Assembly: GCA_018398765.1 (NCBI GenBank)
Contig: JAHBMJ010004628.1
Span: 1-30,000, forward strand
Reading direction: 5' to 3'
Source: Chromera velia
Taxonomy: Eukaryota > Sar > Chromeraceae
DNA length: 30,000 bases
Below the pieces are notes generated by a model, which was given only the letters and a program-made list of their open reading frames with translations, did not search any database and was not told where the DNA came from. How positions within the stretch are numbered: position 1 is the stretch's first letter; every line of letters begins with the position of its first letter. Both the position numbers and the translations under genes were made by a program. Below are positions 10,501-21,159 of the stretch, in pieces.

Positions 10501-13500
10501 CTCTCTAAGGGCGTTGGGTGAGATCATCCATCGCCTCCCTTTCGCTTCACTACTCCACTCACATATGTCTTCGGCTGTGCCTACTGTGCAGGCGTGCCTT
10601 TGCAACTGTCAGCGCGGACAGAAGTTTGAAGGTCTGGAGTTATCCTGTCGAGGCGGCGCCAGAGGAGGAGAGTGGGGGGATGCAGGGGGCAGGATTGTCG
10701 GAGATTCTCGACAGCGGCAATGCGGCCCGTATGGGGGAGTTCGGATTGATCACCTCGCACTCTTTTGAGGGTCTGCAGCCGATTGGTATCGCCTTCCATC
10801 CGTATGGCTTTGAGGTGGCTGTGGCATTTGAGGAATATGTAAAGGTGATGCAATTGTGCGCAGACGGGTTTCGTCAGGCTGTAAGCATCAACATCCGGCA
10901 GCCGCAGGCCCTCTCATACAGCCGTAGCGGTCGGCTTCTCGCGATAGGGGTCTTTGCCCGTGTAGCGATCTTGGACTGTCTCCGGGGTGTGGTTGAACAA
11001 TCCTTTGGTGGTCATGTAGCACATGTGACCAAGTTGTTGTTCTCAGAGGATGACAGAACTTTGTTCTCTGTTGGACAGGAGGGGGGGATCTATGGATGGA
11101 ATCTTGATGGGTCAATGACGAGACGGTTTGAATTCGTTGACAAGGGTGCGACAATCAACGCGATCTCGCACCATCTTGAAACGTCAGCAGTGGACGGTTC
11201 GGGGGTTCTTCTGTTTGATAATTCATGTTGTCCTCTCGTGTGACTGATTAGTTCCCTTTTCTCCTCTTCTTCTGTCTGTTTCCCGTTGGTTCTTTCAAAG
11301 CTTCGATTACGGAAGAAGAGATGTCCAAGAGTTGCTCCTTGAGTTTTCCCTCTCCTTCCTTTGTTCTGACACAAACAGACAAACCAATTGTTTACTTCCT
11401 GTTGCAGAGACACTGTCGTCCTCTCCACCTCGCAAGGATTCCTGCGGGCAATCTCAAGCGAGGGAAAGACGATGCTTCTCGACTGCAAGGCCACACTCGC
11501 AGATGCAAAGCCAAACTTTGCAAATGGTGGGAAGGAAAAGGAGGGAGGGGAGTCGGCTGCCGAGAGGTTTGCTCGAGCGAAGGCGGAGACGGAGGAGAAA
11601 CAAAAATTTGAAGCTGTCGACAAATTGGAGTCGTCTCTCGGAGCAGGGGCGATAGAGGAGTCTGATGATGGCAGTGTAGCAGAGGGGGAGGGGGACGGGG
11701 ACGACACGACGCAGAAAGAAGTGGGGGACAGAGACGCACAACAGCTGCCCGAGAAGCTCCTGCTTCAGTATACAGCCATTGCATTGTGTCCTCCACTTGA
11801 AGCCTGCTTTACGGGAATGAATTCTGGGGTGATTCGAAGTTTTAACTTCCCCTTTGTGTCCTCTGCCCCCGAACTGGAACCTGCATTTCGGGAGTTCGGA
11901 GTCCATTCTTCGGCTGTCACACAGATCAAAATCTCACTCGAGTTCTCTCTCCTCTTTTCAGCAGATGCAGGTCAGTCAGGAGGTTCTGTCTCTCTCAAGT
12001 CGACTGATGAAAAGATTCCCTAAAGAACTGATGTGTCTCGTAGGATCAGCCATCGTCTTCATCAAGAATTCTGTATTTCCTCCGCACTTTCTCGGATATT
12101 CAGCATGACTTCTCCACGTTCATGCCAATGCGAAAAGCTGTTTGCTCTGTTGCTTCTCCTTCTTCGGCTTTCCCTGTCGACGTAGTGTCATTTCAAGTCT
12201 TTCCCCCCCTTGAAGTGAAAGGAAGGGAATGCATTCAAATCCATCCATACACCTGAATGGCTGTCTGGCTCTATGCAGAGGGTTCGATTCTGGTCCTCTC
12301 TCTTGAGAAGATCTCAGAGGGCGAGCTCGTGACCCTCAGCCAATTCGAGCTGAACGTCGCCTATGCCAACTACCTTGCGGCGCCGGGGTTCAGGGCAGCG
12401 CTCCAGTCAGCACTCGCGACAGAGGATGAGCAAGCTGTGGCTGCATTGAGGAAGAAAAGGTCAAATCTCCACAGCGACACCAGACACCAAGTCGTTCAAA
12501 AGCGCCTCACAGCCGCGTTAAGGGCGCCCGGTTGCTCCGTGAGTGCGGATGACTTCCACCAGGTCCATCAACAATCATGGCAAGCCAAGTTGGACGACAT
12601 GGCCGAGCTAAAAGAGCGGTTGGAATCTGTGGCTGCAGAGGCAGACTACTCGATAGAGAGAGAACGACAGGCAGCTCAACAAAGGGAAGATGAAGCAGAG
12701 AATCAGAGAATGCAGGAGAGACAAACGTATGAGGGCAAGATTGATGACCTGCTTTCGAAGTTGACTCAGGCGCAGCAAGGGAAGGAAAGAGAGGTTGCAG
12801 AGTTGAACTCTGACTGGGAGAGAAAGCTGGAGACGACAGAGAGGAAATGCGAGCTGAGGGTCGAGACGCAATTCAACAAATACCTCGGCATCGCGTCAGT
12901 CAGTTGTCCAACAGGCAACTCCCTCCGTTCCCGTTTTCCGCTCTTGTTTCTGCTTATCCGCTTTCCATCCATTTCCACATTTCTCCTTCTCCCTCCCTCT
13001 CACACTCGCTCCCTCCCTCCCCTTCTTCCTCCGTCTCTCTTTTCCAGCCATCACAAACTGGCGAAGGAAAACACTCGTTGGGTTCATCTGTCCATCTGCC
13101 TGCTACATGTTTGTTTGCAGAGACAAGTTTGAGAGGTCCGCAGTTCGCCATCTGCAGTCCCTGGAGGACCAGGAGAAGAGCCACCAGGAGGAACTTGCGG
13201 CAGTGCAGAGGCAGCAGGAGCGGCTCCTCACAGTGGTCAAATCGGAGTACGACCGTGTGTGCGAACTGCTGCTTGCCGACGGTGTCAGGTTTGAAGAGGC
13301 CCTGGATCAACAAACGAGGGAATGCGAGAAGGAACTCAAAAGGTCAGTCAGTCAGTTAGTCAGTCAGTCAGTCAGTCAGTGTCTGCGTACATGCATGTGT
13401 AATCGAGGCCGCTGAGTGGAACGAGGAATCGGTTCATTGAAGAGTTAACTCGTTGGTGGGACACTTTTCTAAGAATAGCAAGAGACAATCGGGCCTTGCC

Positions 13501-16084
13501 CCTTTCATGCATCAGTTTCCTTCCCAGTTTGAACTTTTGGGACAAAAATCTACACAATCTTATGTGTTCCCTCTTTGTCGCTCTTTCCTTCTTGGTGAGC
13601 TGTTTTTTCGTGCCAGCCCTTTTTTCTTTCCCCCCCTTGCTCTTCATGAGAACTGATCAACATGCTCCTGTGGCGTGCCCTGCATGGCTTCTTCATTGGT
13701 TCTCATAGGTTGAATATACAAGTGCGTTCTTTGCTGCGTCCCTCTCCATCAACACCTTTGAATCTGCACGTGCATGTGTGTGTGCAGGATGCGGAACCAG
13801 CACAACCAGGCGCTCTTGAAGGAGTCAACCAAGAGCACAGACGCTCGGAAGCTGGTGGTGTCACAGGAATTAGAGATCAACAAACTGAACAGCCGGGTGA
13901 TGACCGAGGCAGAAAAGTTCAAAGAGTGCAGCGACAAGCTGAGAGACACAGAAAAGAAACTCCAGAAGCTCCAACTGGTGGCAGAAAGCCTCAACGCACA
14001 GCTTCGTGACAGGTAGGAATTCAGGGAACGGAATCAATCGGTGAAGGAAGATTCTCGTAGCTTCTCATCAAGTGGAATTCCTCTCAGATCTTTGCGGGTC
14101 GTGTTTTAACGTTTGTTCTGAATGACTCGTTGATGACGGGAGAGAAAGGACCATAATTCAGAGAGGCAAACGCCAAATAGAGGATTTGACTGAACTAACT
14201 CTCTCTTTAGGTCCCTCTCTTCTTTTTGTCTGACCTTTGCCTCCTCAGGTCGCGTTTTTTCGCCTTCTCTGCTGTGCTGACTCTCGATGCAGCACTTGAC
14301 TTGTTGTGTTGACATAATGTCCTTCCTGTTGATTTTCCTTTCCTTTCCACCCTCCCTTTCTCTGAAGGAACGCGGTGTTGAAAATGAAGGACCAGTCCCT
14401 GTCTCACTTCCAGGAGACACACAGACATCTGGAGGCTTTCCGTACAGTCCTCTTCCACAAGATCCAGGCGCTAGATGCCCAGAAAGGGCCTCTGGAGCAA
14501 CAGGTGTACGCTCTCAGGGAGAGCATCAAGGACATGTACTCTGAGTTCACTGATGAGATCAAACAGAGACAGAGGCTTGAAAGAGTCATTGCGGTCAGTT
14601 TTTGTCCCAAACAAAAAGGATGCCGTTCGAACGGTTTCACTGACAGCTGGAAATCAGACACGAGGCACCAAGAAATGCGCTCAAAACCAGGACGAATCAC
14701 CAAAAAATGATCTTCTTCAGGACAGTTTCAGACAGGAAGTGTGTAGCGACCACTTCTTTTCGTCCTTCTGATTGTTGGTCTCTTCTTCAAGATTTTGTCC
14801 TTCAAAATCCTCAGTGCCACCTTCCTTTGCCAATCTGCATTCAGTCGCTCCGGAAAAAGCACCCTTTCTTTTCTACCTGTGTTACAATTATTCCATGTGT
14901 TAATTCTTGTCTGAACGTTCTCCCTCCATGCAGAGCGACGCCGACATGCTCCAATCACTCCACTCAGAGAACGCTCGTCTCCAGCAGTCTCGCCGTCTGT
15001 TCCGGAAAGCTGTCGGTATCTTGCTTCAGGACGTGGAGAACGCCCTGCAGGCTCTGGCCAATGACACACCTCTCTGCCATGCCCTCAATGACACACTCAC
15101 CAAACACAAAAAGCTTCTGGCAGCTGAGGACCAGAGATTGGCCTCCCGAAGCGAGAACGAGTCTCTTTACGAAAAAGAGCCAGACAGTAGGATGCCTCTG
15201 GTCACTGCCGAGCTCTTCAGACAGCGTGATATTCTCATATTCAAATTCCGTTCCTCGATTGAACAGCAGAAGAAGAGCGAGGGTCGTTTGAACGAGCAGT
15301 TGTCCACTTGGATGAATCAGAACAGCCAGTTGATGCGAGAGATCAACCTGTTGAGAGAGGAGAAAAGGGCCCATTACAGAAGGGCAAAAGGTCTCGAAAC
15401 TCAAGTGCAGCTTGTCAACAAATTTCTGGAGGTCAATATTGTCCGAAATGGGGGCCTCGATCCTGTCGTTCTTCGTCGTGCTCGCACACTTCTGCGCCAC
15501 TCTGCCGAAGAGCTCTCGGCATCCCAAGCGATGTTGGAGGAGCTGGAGAGAGAGCAAGAAGCAACCCGGCAGCAGGAAAGAGACATGTCCTCAGCACGTG
15601 CACAGGCATTGGGGTATGGGCCTCTGTCGAATCCCGACACTTCGGTGTCTTCTCTTGGAAAGATGGGAAAGTCACAGAGCCAGCCGGCTCTCGGTGGCGG
15701 CGCCAAGGCAAAAAAGAAGGGGGGGGCTGCCAGTGGGGGAGCTGGCCCGACTCCTTTCCAGAAGAGGAAGGGGGAGGACCCCTCTCGAAGGAACCCCAAC
15801 AGCCAAATGTCAGTGGAGAAGAGAAGAGAGGGAAGAGTAGAGAAAGCTAGGGGTTGTAGACAATACTTTTGTCCCACTTAATTGTAGAAAAATAACACTA
15901 ACTGGCAAACGTCTCCTTGTTGCTGTTGCTCAAAGACTGGCGCCTAATAGATTCGTGTGCTCCTCGCATTTCTTTTCCCTGCTGTTGGCTACCTCATGCG
16001 TAGAGGAACAACCTGATTCTGTCTCTGAGTATCTCCACTCACTTTTTTTTCGGACTCCCTTTCATCTGCATCATTTACCTTCTG

Positions 16085-16123
<39 letters not shown>

Positions 16124-16662
16124 AACGCCTGATTGAAGTCCTCCTGCATCTCCTTCCCCTTTCTCCTCTGTTCTCTCTCTCTGTGTGTGTGCAGCTACAC
16201 GGTCAACAGAGAAGAGAAGCTCCCTCCCGCACGTCGTCACGGTTCTCTGTCTCGTCTCAGGGAAGCCCGGGAGACGGCACAGGCTCTCGAGGCACTCCAA
16301 CAATCCAACGAGCAGCTCGAGAGAGAGGGATACAGAGTCGCAAATGTTGGAGCCTCCATTCGGTAGGTCGGTCTGTTGGAAGATAGACCGGATGAAGGAA
16401 TGTTTGTTTGTGGATTCAGTCAGAACAATGACGCCTCACTCAAACAACGAGAGAGGGAGACGGCAGGGTCGGAAGGTCCCAAAATCCGTCTGTCTCTCTG
16501 TGTCCGAAATTCATTTCTTAATTCTCTTATTCTATATGTATGTAAGTGTCGCGGGTTTTATTTGTTTAAATCGATCATGAAACTCCTCTGAGTGCATGTC
16601 GATGCCCCACCTGGAACTTCATGAAAATCAAACTGGTAAAATCATGTCAGCGCGTTGATGAG

Positions 16663-16700
<38 letters not shown>

Positions 16701-16712
16701 TGTGTGTGTCTA

Positions 16713-16785
<73 letters not shown>

Positions 16786-17748
16786 AGGCAAACCATCAGG
16801 AGCCAGCTGAGTTCCGAGATGGAACAGCGGCAGCTTAGGGAGAAAGAGAAGGAGCGCGAGAGAGAAAACAGGGGAGAAAGGGGAATGCACAGGTCGATGA
16901 TGTCCGAGGGAGTGGACACTCTTGCGGAGGAATCGTCTTTGTGGTCCGAGGGAGCAGGAGCAGCCACTGCATCACGAGAACCTCCCCGGGTCAGTCAGAT
17001 TACCAACCGCCATTTGTTTCTTGTATCTGTTACGTGTTTCTCCATCTTGTGCCCGTAGTGCTTTTGGCTTTCTCTTTCCCTCTCTCTCTCTGTGCCTGTG
17101 TGTGTGAGGGAGTGAGTGCTTCTATTACACTCAATTTCTTTCTGCCCATGTGCATGCACGGTAACGTTCCTTCTGCAGACGGTTCTTCCATTGATCAACC
17201 CTCCACGGGGGACTCGGGTGGACGTCACCGCAGTCGACTCCGACGCAGCAGAGGGAAGCGAGCGGGTAGCACAGACTGACCCTTCAAGCATCGCCGCACG
17301 GGGAGAGGCAGAGGGGAAGGGCCCGAAAGGACCCCAGGACAGCACAGCTGCGGGATCGGATGGACAGCAGCAGCCCGTCAAAGCAGAAAGCTTCAGCAAG
17401 GAACTGAGCACAAGGCTCTTCTCTCTCCATCAATCAGGGCAGCAGAGTGCCGAGGACGCCCAACGCTCCTCCACGTTACCTGCGAACTCGGTGGCAGTTC
17501 AGGAGGACGGGCCAAGCAGGCAAGATGAGGCGCAACCAAGCGCCTCCCTGAGTGCAAATGATCCCTTGGAAGCTGGGGGCGTTGGGGCAACGCTCGCTCC
17601 CGAGGGCAGCCAGCCAAGCTTGTCTCCTTCTGATCCGACGCACGCAGGGGCAAACCTCTCTCGGTCTCTGCAAATGCAAGAATCGGTAGATCCGAATGGG
17701 CCAGCAGGAGGCGGTGGCAGTGAAAAAAAAACTGGTGATGATGAATAG
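7534..17748 (+). CDS. CFAP57: CFAP57-like (WDR65/FAP57) ciliary WD-repeat coiled-coil protein, 14 exons
   Basis: Exons: 7534-9237 (9225 possible), 9594-9691, 10110-10271, 10592-11182, 11408-11970, 12044-12072, 12281-12894, 13121-13342, 13788-14012, 14368-14593, 14934-15808, 16195-16362, 16788-16989 and 17179-17748. All junctions are GT-AG and phases chain without a stop, giving about 2082 aa. Architecture is that of CFAP57: two N-terminal WD40 propellers (to about residue 1050), then long coiled coil (about 1050-1770). A typical stretch is [20 protein letters not shown] (exon 4), matching the FHP-G-V-GF region of the family. In the family, CFAP57 sits on the ciliary axoneme near inner dynein arms/the regulatory complex and supports waveform; that role is inferred here. 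The protein exceeds the usual ~1250 aa because of acidic Gly/Ser inserts (exons 1, 5) and an unmatched C-terminal extension (exons 12-14). Weak points are the exon 1 donor and the exon 6-7 junction, where acceptor GAG at 12280 is needed for phase. Confidence 0.88.
9258..9356. repeat. (TTCA)n tetranucleotide repeat in CFAP57 intron 1
   Basis: TTCATTCA-type units with TTTA and TTCG variants occupy most of the 5' part of intron 1, directly after the exon 1 donor. The frame of exon 1 runs through them and would give a Phe-Ile-His-Ser repeat peptide, which I regard as intronic. Confidence 0.9.
10436..10470. repeat. (GA)n microsatellite in CFAP57 intron 3
   Basis: A (GA)n run of about 28 nt follows a CA-rich stretch (about 10376-10430). 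It is the one sizeable purine-rich run on the sense strand of this gene, against the usual pyrimidine-rich intron composition. Confidence 0.9.
12281..15808 (+). other. CFAP57: Coiled-coil region of the CFAP57-like gene (exons 7-11)
   Basis: Exons 7-11 encode almost continuous heptad-rich, Glu/Lys/Arg/Gln-rich helix. Exon 8 includes [20 protein letters not shown], exon 9 [17 protein letters not shown], exon 10 [17 protein letters not shown], and exon 11 [19 protein letters not shown] and [19 protein letters not shown]. The exon 10-11 part corresponds to the conserved C-terminal coiled coil of CFAP57, where a lead helix with V-A-L-R/K-x-x-I-x-D-M is typical. Exon 11 ends in a basic Lys/Gly tail before a GTCAGT donor at 15809. 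If that donor were skipped, the frame would run to a stop at 15881, an alternative shorter C-terminus. Confidence 0.82.
13343..13382. repeat. (GTCA)n repeat beginning at the exon 8 splice donor
   Basis: The exon 8 donor (GTCAGTCAG) continues directly into about nine GTCA units, with one TTAG variant. The repeat provides several alternative GT dinucleotides in register with the authentic donor. Confidence 0.9.
16089..16121. repeat. (TC)n microsatellite in CFAP57 intron 11
   Basis: An uninterrupted TC run of about 32 nt lies about 75 bp before the exon 12 acceptor at 16194. The same intron ends in CTCTCTCTGTGTGTGTGCAG. Confidence 0.9.
16195..17748 (+). other. CFAP57: C-terminal extension of the CFAP57-like gene (exons 12-14)
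   Basis: Exons 12 and 13 continue helix-forming charged sequence ([37 protein letters not shown]). Exon 14 is a 189-residue low-complexity, probably disordered tail rich in Ser, Gly, Ala, Glu and Gln, ending with TGDDE and TAG at 17746-17748. Phases match exon 11 (split ATC codon across 15808/16195). I know of no counterpart of this tail in animal or algal CFAP57, so it looks lineage-specific. Gene prediction that stopped at 15881 would miss it. Confidence 0.7.
16661..16787. repeat. (TC)n(TG)n microsatellite forming the intron 12 3' end
   Basis: A run of TC units changes into about 100 nt of TG units, with a few TA/TC/GC interruptions, and stops at TACAG, the acceptor of exon 13 at 16788. 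The microsatellite therefore occupies the position of the polypyrimidine tract. Confidence 0.93.
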
Positions 17749-18493
17749 ATTTATGCAGAACGTTTAACTTAATTGGTAAACTATTTTAGAAAAGAGGTTC
17801 CATAATAGTTTCTAATCCATCGTTTTTTTCACTTTAATTGTATAATATTTATATATGGTACTCAGGCTAGATTTCGTACGTAGAAGTCTGGATGGTATTA
17901 AGTTTACTCAATATCATTTTAAAAATGTTTTAATTAAAACTAAAACAGCCTCAGCGTTTCATACTAAAACTTTAGCTCAAATTAGGGTTGTTAAGTATAT
18001 AAAAAAAAAAGAAACCTTTCCAATATTTTTCTTTTTTTTATTATTGTGTTACAGTCTGTGTATCGCCTAGCTGGTATGATACTTTAATATTCATGATGTG
18101 TTTTAAAGCAGCCTTTGACTCATGGAAGGCCCTAGAGCGGAACATATCCATCAATCAATCAATCAATCAATCAAAACTTTGATATTTATATGCTTTTTTT
18201 AGAAGCTCCACGTCCTAGTGCATGTCTTCATATTAGGACAGGAAACCTATCTTCTTGAGAAGATTTCTAATTTTATATACATAGTGCAGCCTGGCATAAA
18301 AAAATGTAAAATATGTTGTCAGAGCTCTGTTTACACGCTAGCAAGTAGTAGCAACTTAACTTGTGGCCTAGCTAGCAGCTTTCACTCAAGTTAAAGAGTT
18401 TTACTAGCAAATTGGGCAATGTTGCAGTTTTTATCGGTCTAATCAGTTCTAGCTGTAGAACCAGTGGAGGCCAGAGTTGAAGATGCATGTCAA
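17749..18493. other. AT-rich spacer between convergent genes
   Basis: The base composition drops sharply to AT-rich directly after the CFAP57 stop and recovers at the 3' end of the minus-strand AP2 gene. It contains A and T homopolymers (18001-18011 and 18033-18040) and a (TCAA)n run at about 18152-18174. A 71-codon frame at 17855-18070 reads as a basic, Lys/Ile/Phe-rich peptide (QYHFKNVLIKTKTASAF) and ends in a Phe-rich run. I cannot assign it. The segment must hold both genes' polyadenylation sites, but I cannot place them. Confidence 0.7.
18152..18174. repeat. (TCAA)n short tandem repeat
   Basis: About five to six perfect TCAA units lie inside the AT-rich spacer. Confidence 0.85.
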
Positions 18494-19200
18494 TTAGTGA
18501 GTCTTGAATGCAGGCCCCGGTGCGTAGTATGCTTGTTTATGGGGCCACGGTTTCCCCTTCCGGATTTCTTCTTCAGTGATCTCCTCTGCGTCGGCCTGCC
18601 ATCTCTCTCTCAAGGCTGACATCTGATCCTCTCCCGACATCCCAGTGGCAGCCTCTATCTCCTTCCGAGAGAGGAAGTCCAGACGAAGGTCCAACGCCAA
18701 TGCCCGGGCACCCTCGAATCCGTGGATCTCAGCTGCATGGATACACATTCCAGAGCAAGCAAAAAAGGTGTCGGTTTTTTCATGCAACAGGAACAATACC
18801 CAAGAGATACCAAACAAATGCTCACGCACCACATTGCTCACGACCAGCTCCGCACACCCTTCTCTACCCACTCAAGTTGATGGAGTCAACAGCCTAGTCA
18901 CAACCTCCATTTGAATCAACATCTGCATGGTGCATAGCCCCACACTCAATGAATGCCTCTCGATCTGAGTGACCGACCCGAGAAAGCTTTCGACTTTGGA
19001 AAGAGCCCGTCTCGGTAGTGAGTCACCCAGCACATGAGCTGGGGGTCCCATGTGACGCCTGCACACACACTCATGCACACGCATGCACATACACTCAGGC
19101 ACACGCACACTCATGCACACGCACAGTCTCATGCACACGCACAGTCTCATGCACACACTCTCTCTCTCTCTCATGCACACACACACACATACACATACAC

Positions 19201-19232
<32 letters not shown>

Positions 19233-19271
19233 TCTCATGCACACGCACACGCGCGCACGGACGCAAGCACA

Positions 19272-19319
<48 letters not shown>

Positions 19320-19338
19320 CACACGCACACACACACAT

Positions 19339-19370
<32 letters not shown>

Positions 19371-20932
19371 CGCGCGCGCTCCAGAAAGGCAGAACGGGAA
19401 AAAGGGGAAAGTCGCCTGATTGAAGCACTGGGAGTGTCTGAGGAAGGACTCTGCGTCCTCCCTTCGTTTCTTTCTTTCTGTGTGGGTGCAAGCCCGGCCT
19501 GCCATTCCTCTTCCTCAGCCTTTCGGAGTTTGTGGCGGGGGAAGATCGTCAGTCACTCTTTCTACACGTGTGCACGTACCAATAGAGTGTCTGTGATAGA
19601 GTTGAGCAACACGCAAACGCACACACATATTTTGAAGTGAATGTGTATGTATATATGTATGTATGGGGGTCACTTCCCGATCACTGATATTCTTGTCGGA
19701 ACCACGGAGCCGTATTTCTTTTTGTGCCTCTCCTTTCGCACTGACTGTCTTCATTCCCTTTGCTATTTTGCCTGTCTGATCAGCTAAGGAGAAAAAAGCA
19801 CAGCTAGTCGGAAGGAAAAACCGCATCATCAGGCAGCATCCAGCCGACCTTCCATTCGGCTCTCGTGTCGAGGTGCCGGACGGATCTTTCCGTCGCTCTG
19901 CATGCACGCACACACGGCGGGGAGCCGAACAAGGTGATCAACAGAGTACATCGGACTACGGCACATGAGTGCTGCAGGGCACTGCGCTGCATGCGGATAG
20001 AGAGAGAGTCACGATGCACTTTAAATCCAGGCCCCTCTGTCTGTCTGAAGAAACCACAGAAGGCCTGCACGTAGAAAAGCCTTCCTTCTTTTCCTTCCCC
20101 CACCTTCTTTAAAAGGGGGGTCTCGGCATCTCCAAAGGAAGGAAAAGGGAGGGGAGGGGAGAGGGCATACAGGGGGAGGAGAGAGGAACACGCGGGCAAT
20201 GTGCTCAATTGAGGGAGAGAAGCAGAGAACATGAAGAGAGAGAGGGAGAAGAGACAGATGAAAGGAAAAGAAGAGCTTTCTTCCTTCCTTCCTTCCTTCC
20301 TTCCTTCTACTTTCTCTTTCAAAGGCCTTGCTCTCACATGCCAATATATGTCCCTTTTCACTGTGTCCCTTTTCCACGAGCAGCCATTTGTGTGCCGAAG
20401 CAAGGGGAAAGATGCCGTAGAACAAAAGAGATACCTTAGCGACTGCCAAAAGAAAAGGGAAATATGGGAAGGTCGGGGTGGGAAAAAACGATTAAAGAGT
20501 TGAGAGCGCTTTCTCAGACCTTCAGCTTATCATAATACGCGAACGCGAGTTTCTTGGCCCTTTCAATTCCGTGCTTCTTCACAGCAAATGGCCTCGCAGT
20601 CAGCTTTCCGTTCTCGAACCAGCACACCTGCACAAAGGAAGGAATATTCAGATGAATGACACATCGGCTGCTTCCCATGCTTCAATGCGGTGGTGTGCAA
20701 TTTGATCGTGCTGCTCAAGACGCTCGTTGAGAATGTCTTCACAAAGCAGCAACTCTCTCCGTGGGGAGGAGAAAGAGAGAGTCATGAAAGAAGACCTATT
20801 AATAGACACAAAGGCTGTCATAAACGAAGCAGAAGAACACAGACAGCCCCACAAGCAAGCATGCGCAGCCACGACGACCTCAAATTCTTTGGAGAAGAAG
20901 GAAAAGAGGCAGACGGACCGAAGATTCCCCAA

Positions 20933-20968
<36 letters not shown>

Positions 20969-21010
20969 TATATGTTTCTTCTTCTTCTCCCTCCTTTTCT
21001 TCATGAACAC

Positions 21011-21044
<34 letters not shown>

Positions 21045-21094
21045 AAGACAGAAAGACAGAAAGACAGAAAGATAGAAAGATAGAAAGACAGAAA

Positions 21095-21159
<65 letters not shown>

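Larger units (their letters stand above)
7534..12072 (+). other. CFAP57: WD40 propeller region of the CFAP57-like gene (exons 1-6)
   Basis: Exon 1 carries N-terminal Ser-rich sequence and then WD blades. Markers are [20 protein letters not shown] at the first blade, [20 protein letters not shown], and an acidic Gly/Ser/Glu linker encoded at about 8525-8700 that interrupts the propeller. A second acidic/Ala-rich insert lies at about 8905-9000. Exons 3-4 join through a split Arg codon to give [20 protein letters not shown], a textbook WD repeat end. Exon 5 adds a hydrophilic Glu-rich loop (about 11520-11745) before [14 protein letters not shown]. Exon 6 (29 nt) gives GSAIVFIK, completing the last blade. 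The inserts are the main departure from animal orthologues. Confidence 0.85.

Noticed and set aside
10205-10605. Minus-strand Ser/Leu/Cys-rich frames over CFAP57 intron 3
   Set aside because: They are shadows of a (GA)n/(CA)n repeat and of exon 3-4 sequence.
18872-19640. Open frames across the CA/GA repeats at 19.0-19.6 kb on both strands
   Set aside because: They are His/Thr or Val/Cys dipeptide translations of microsatellites. The real signal there is AP2 exon 7 (19058-18978) in another frame.
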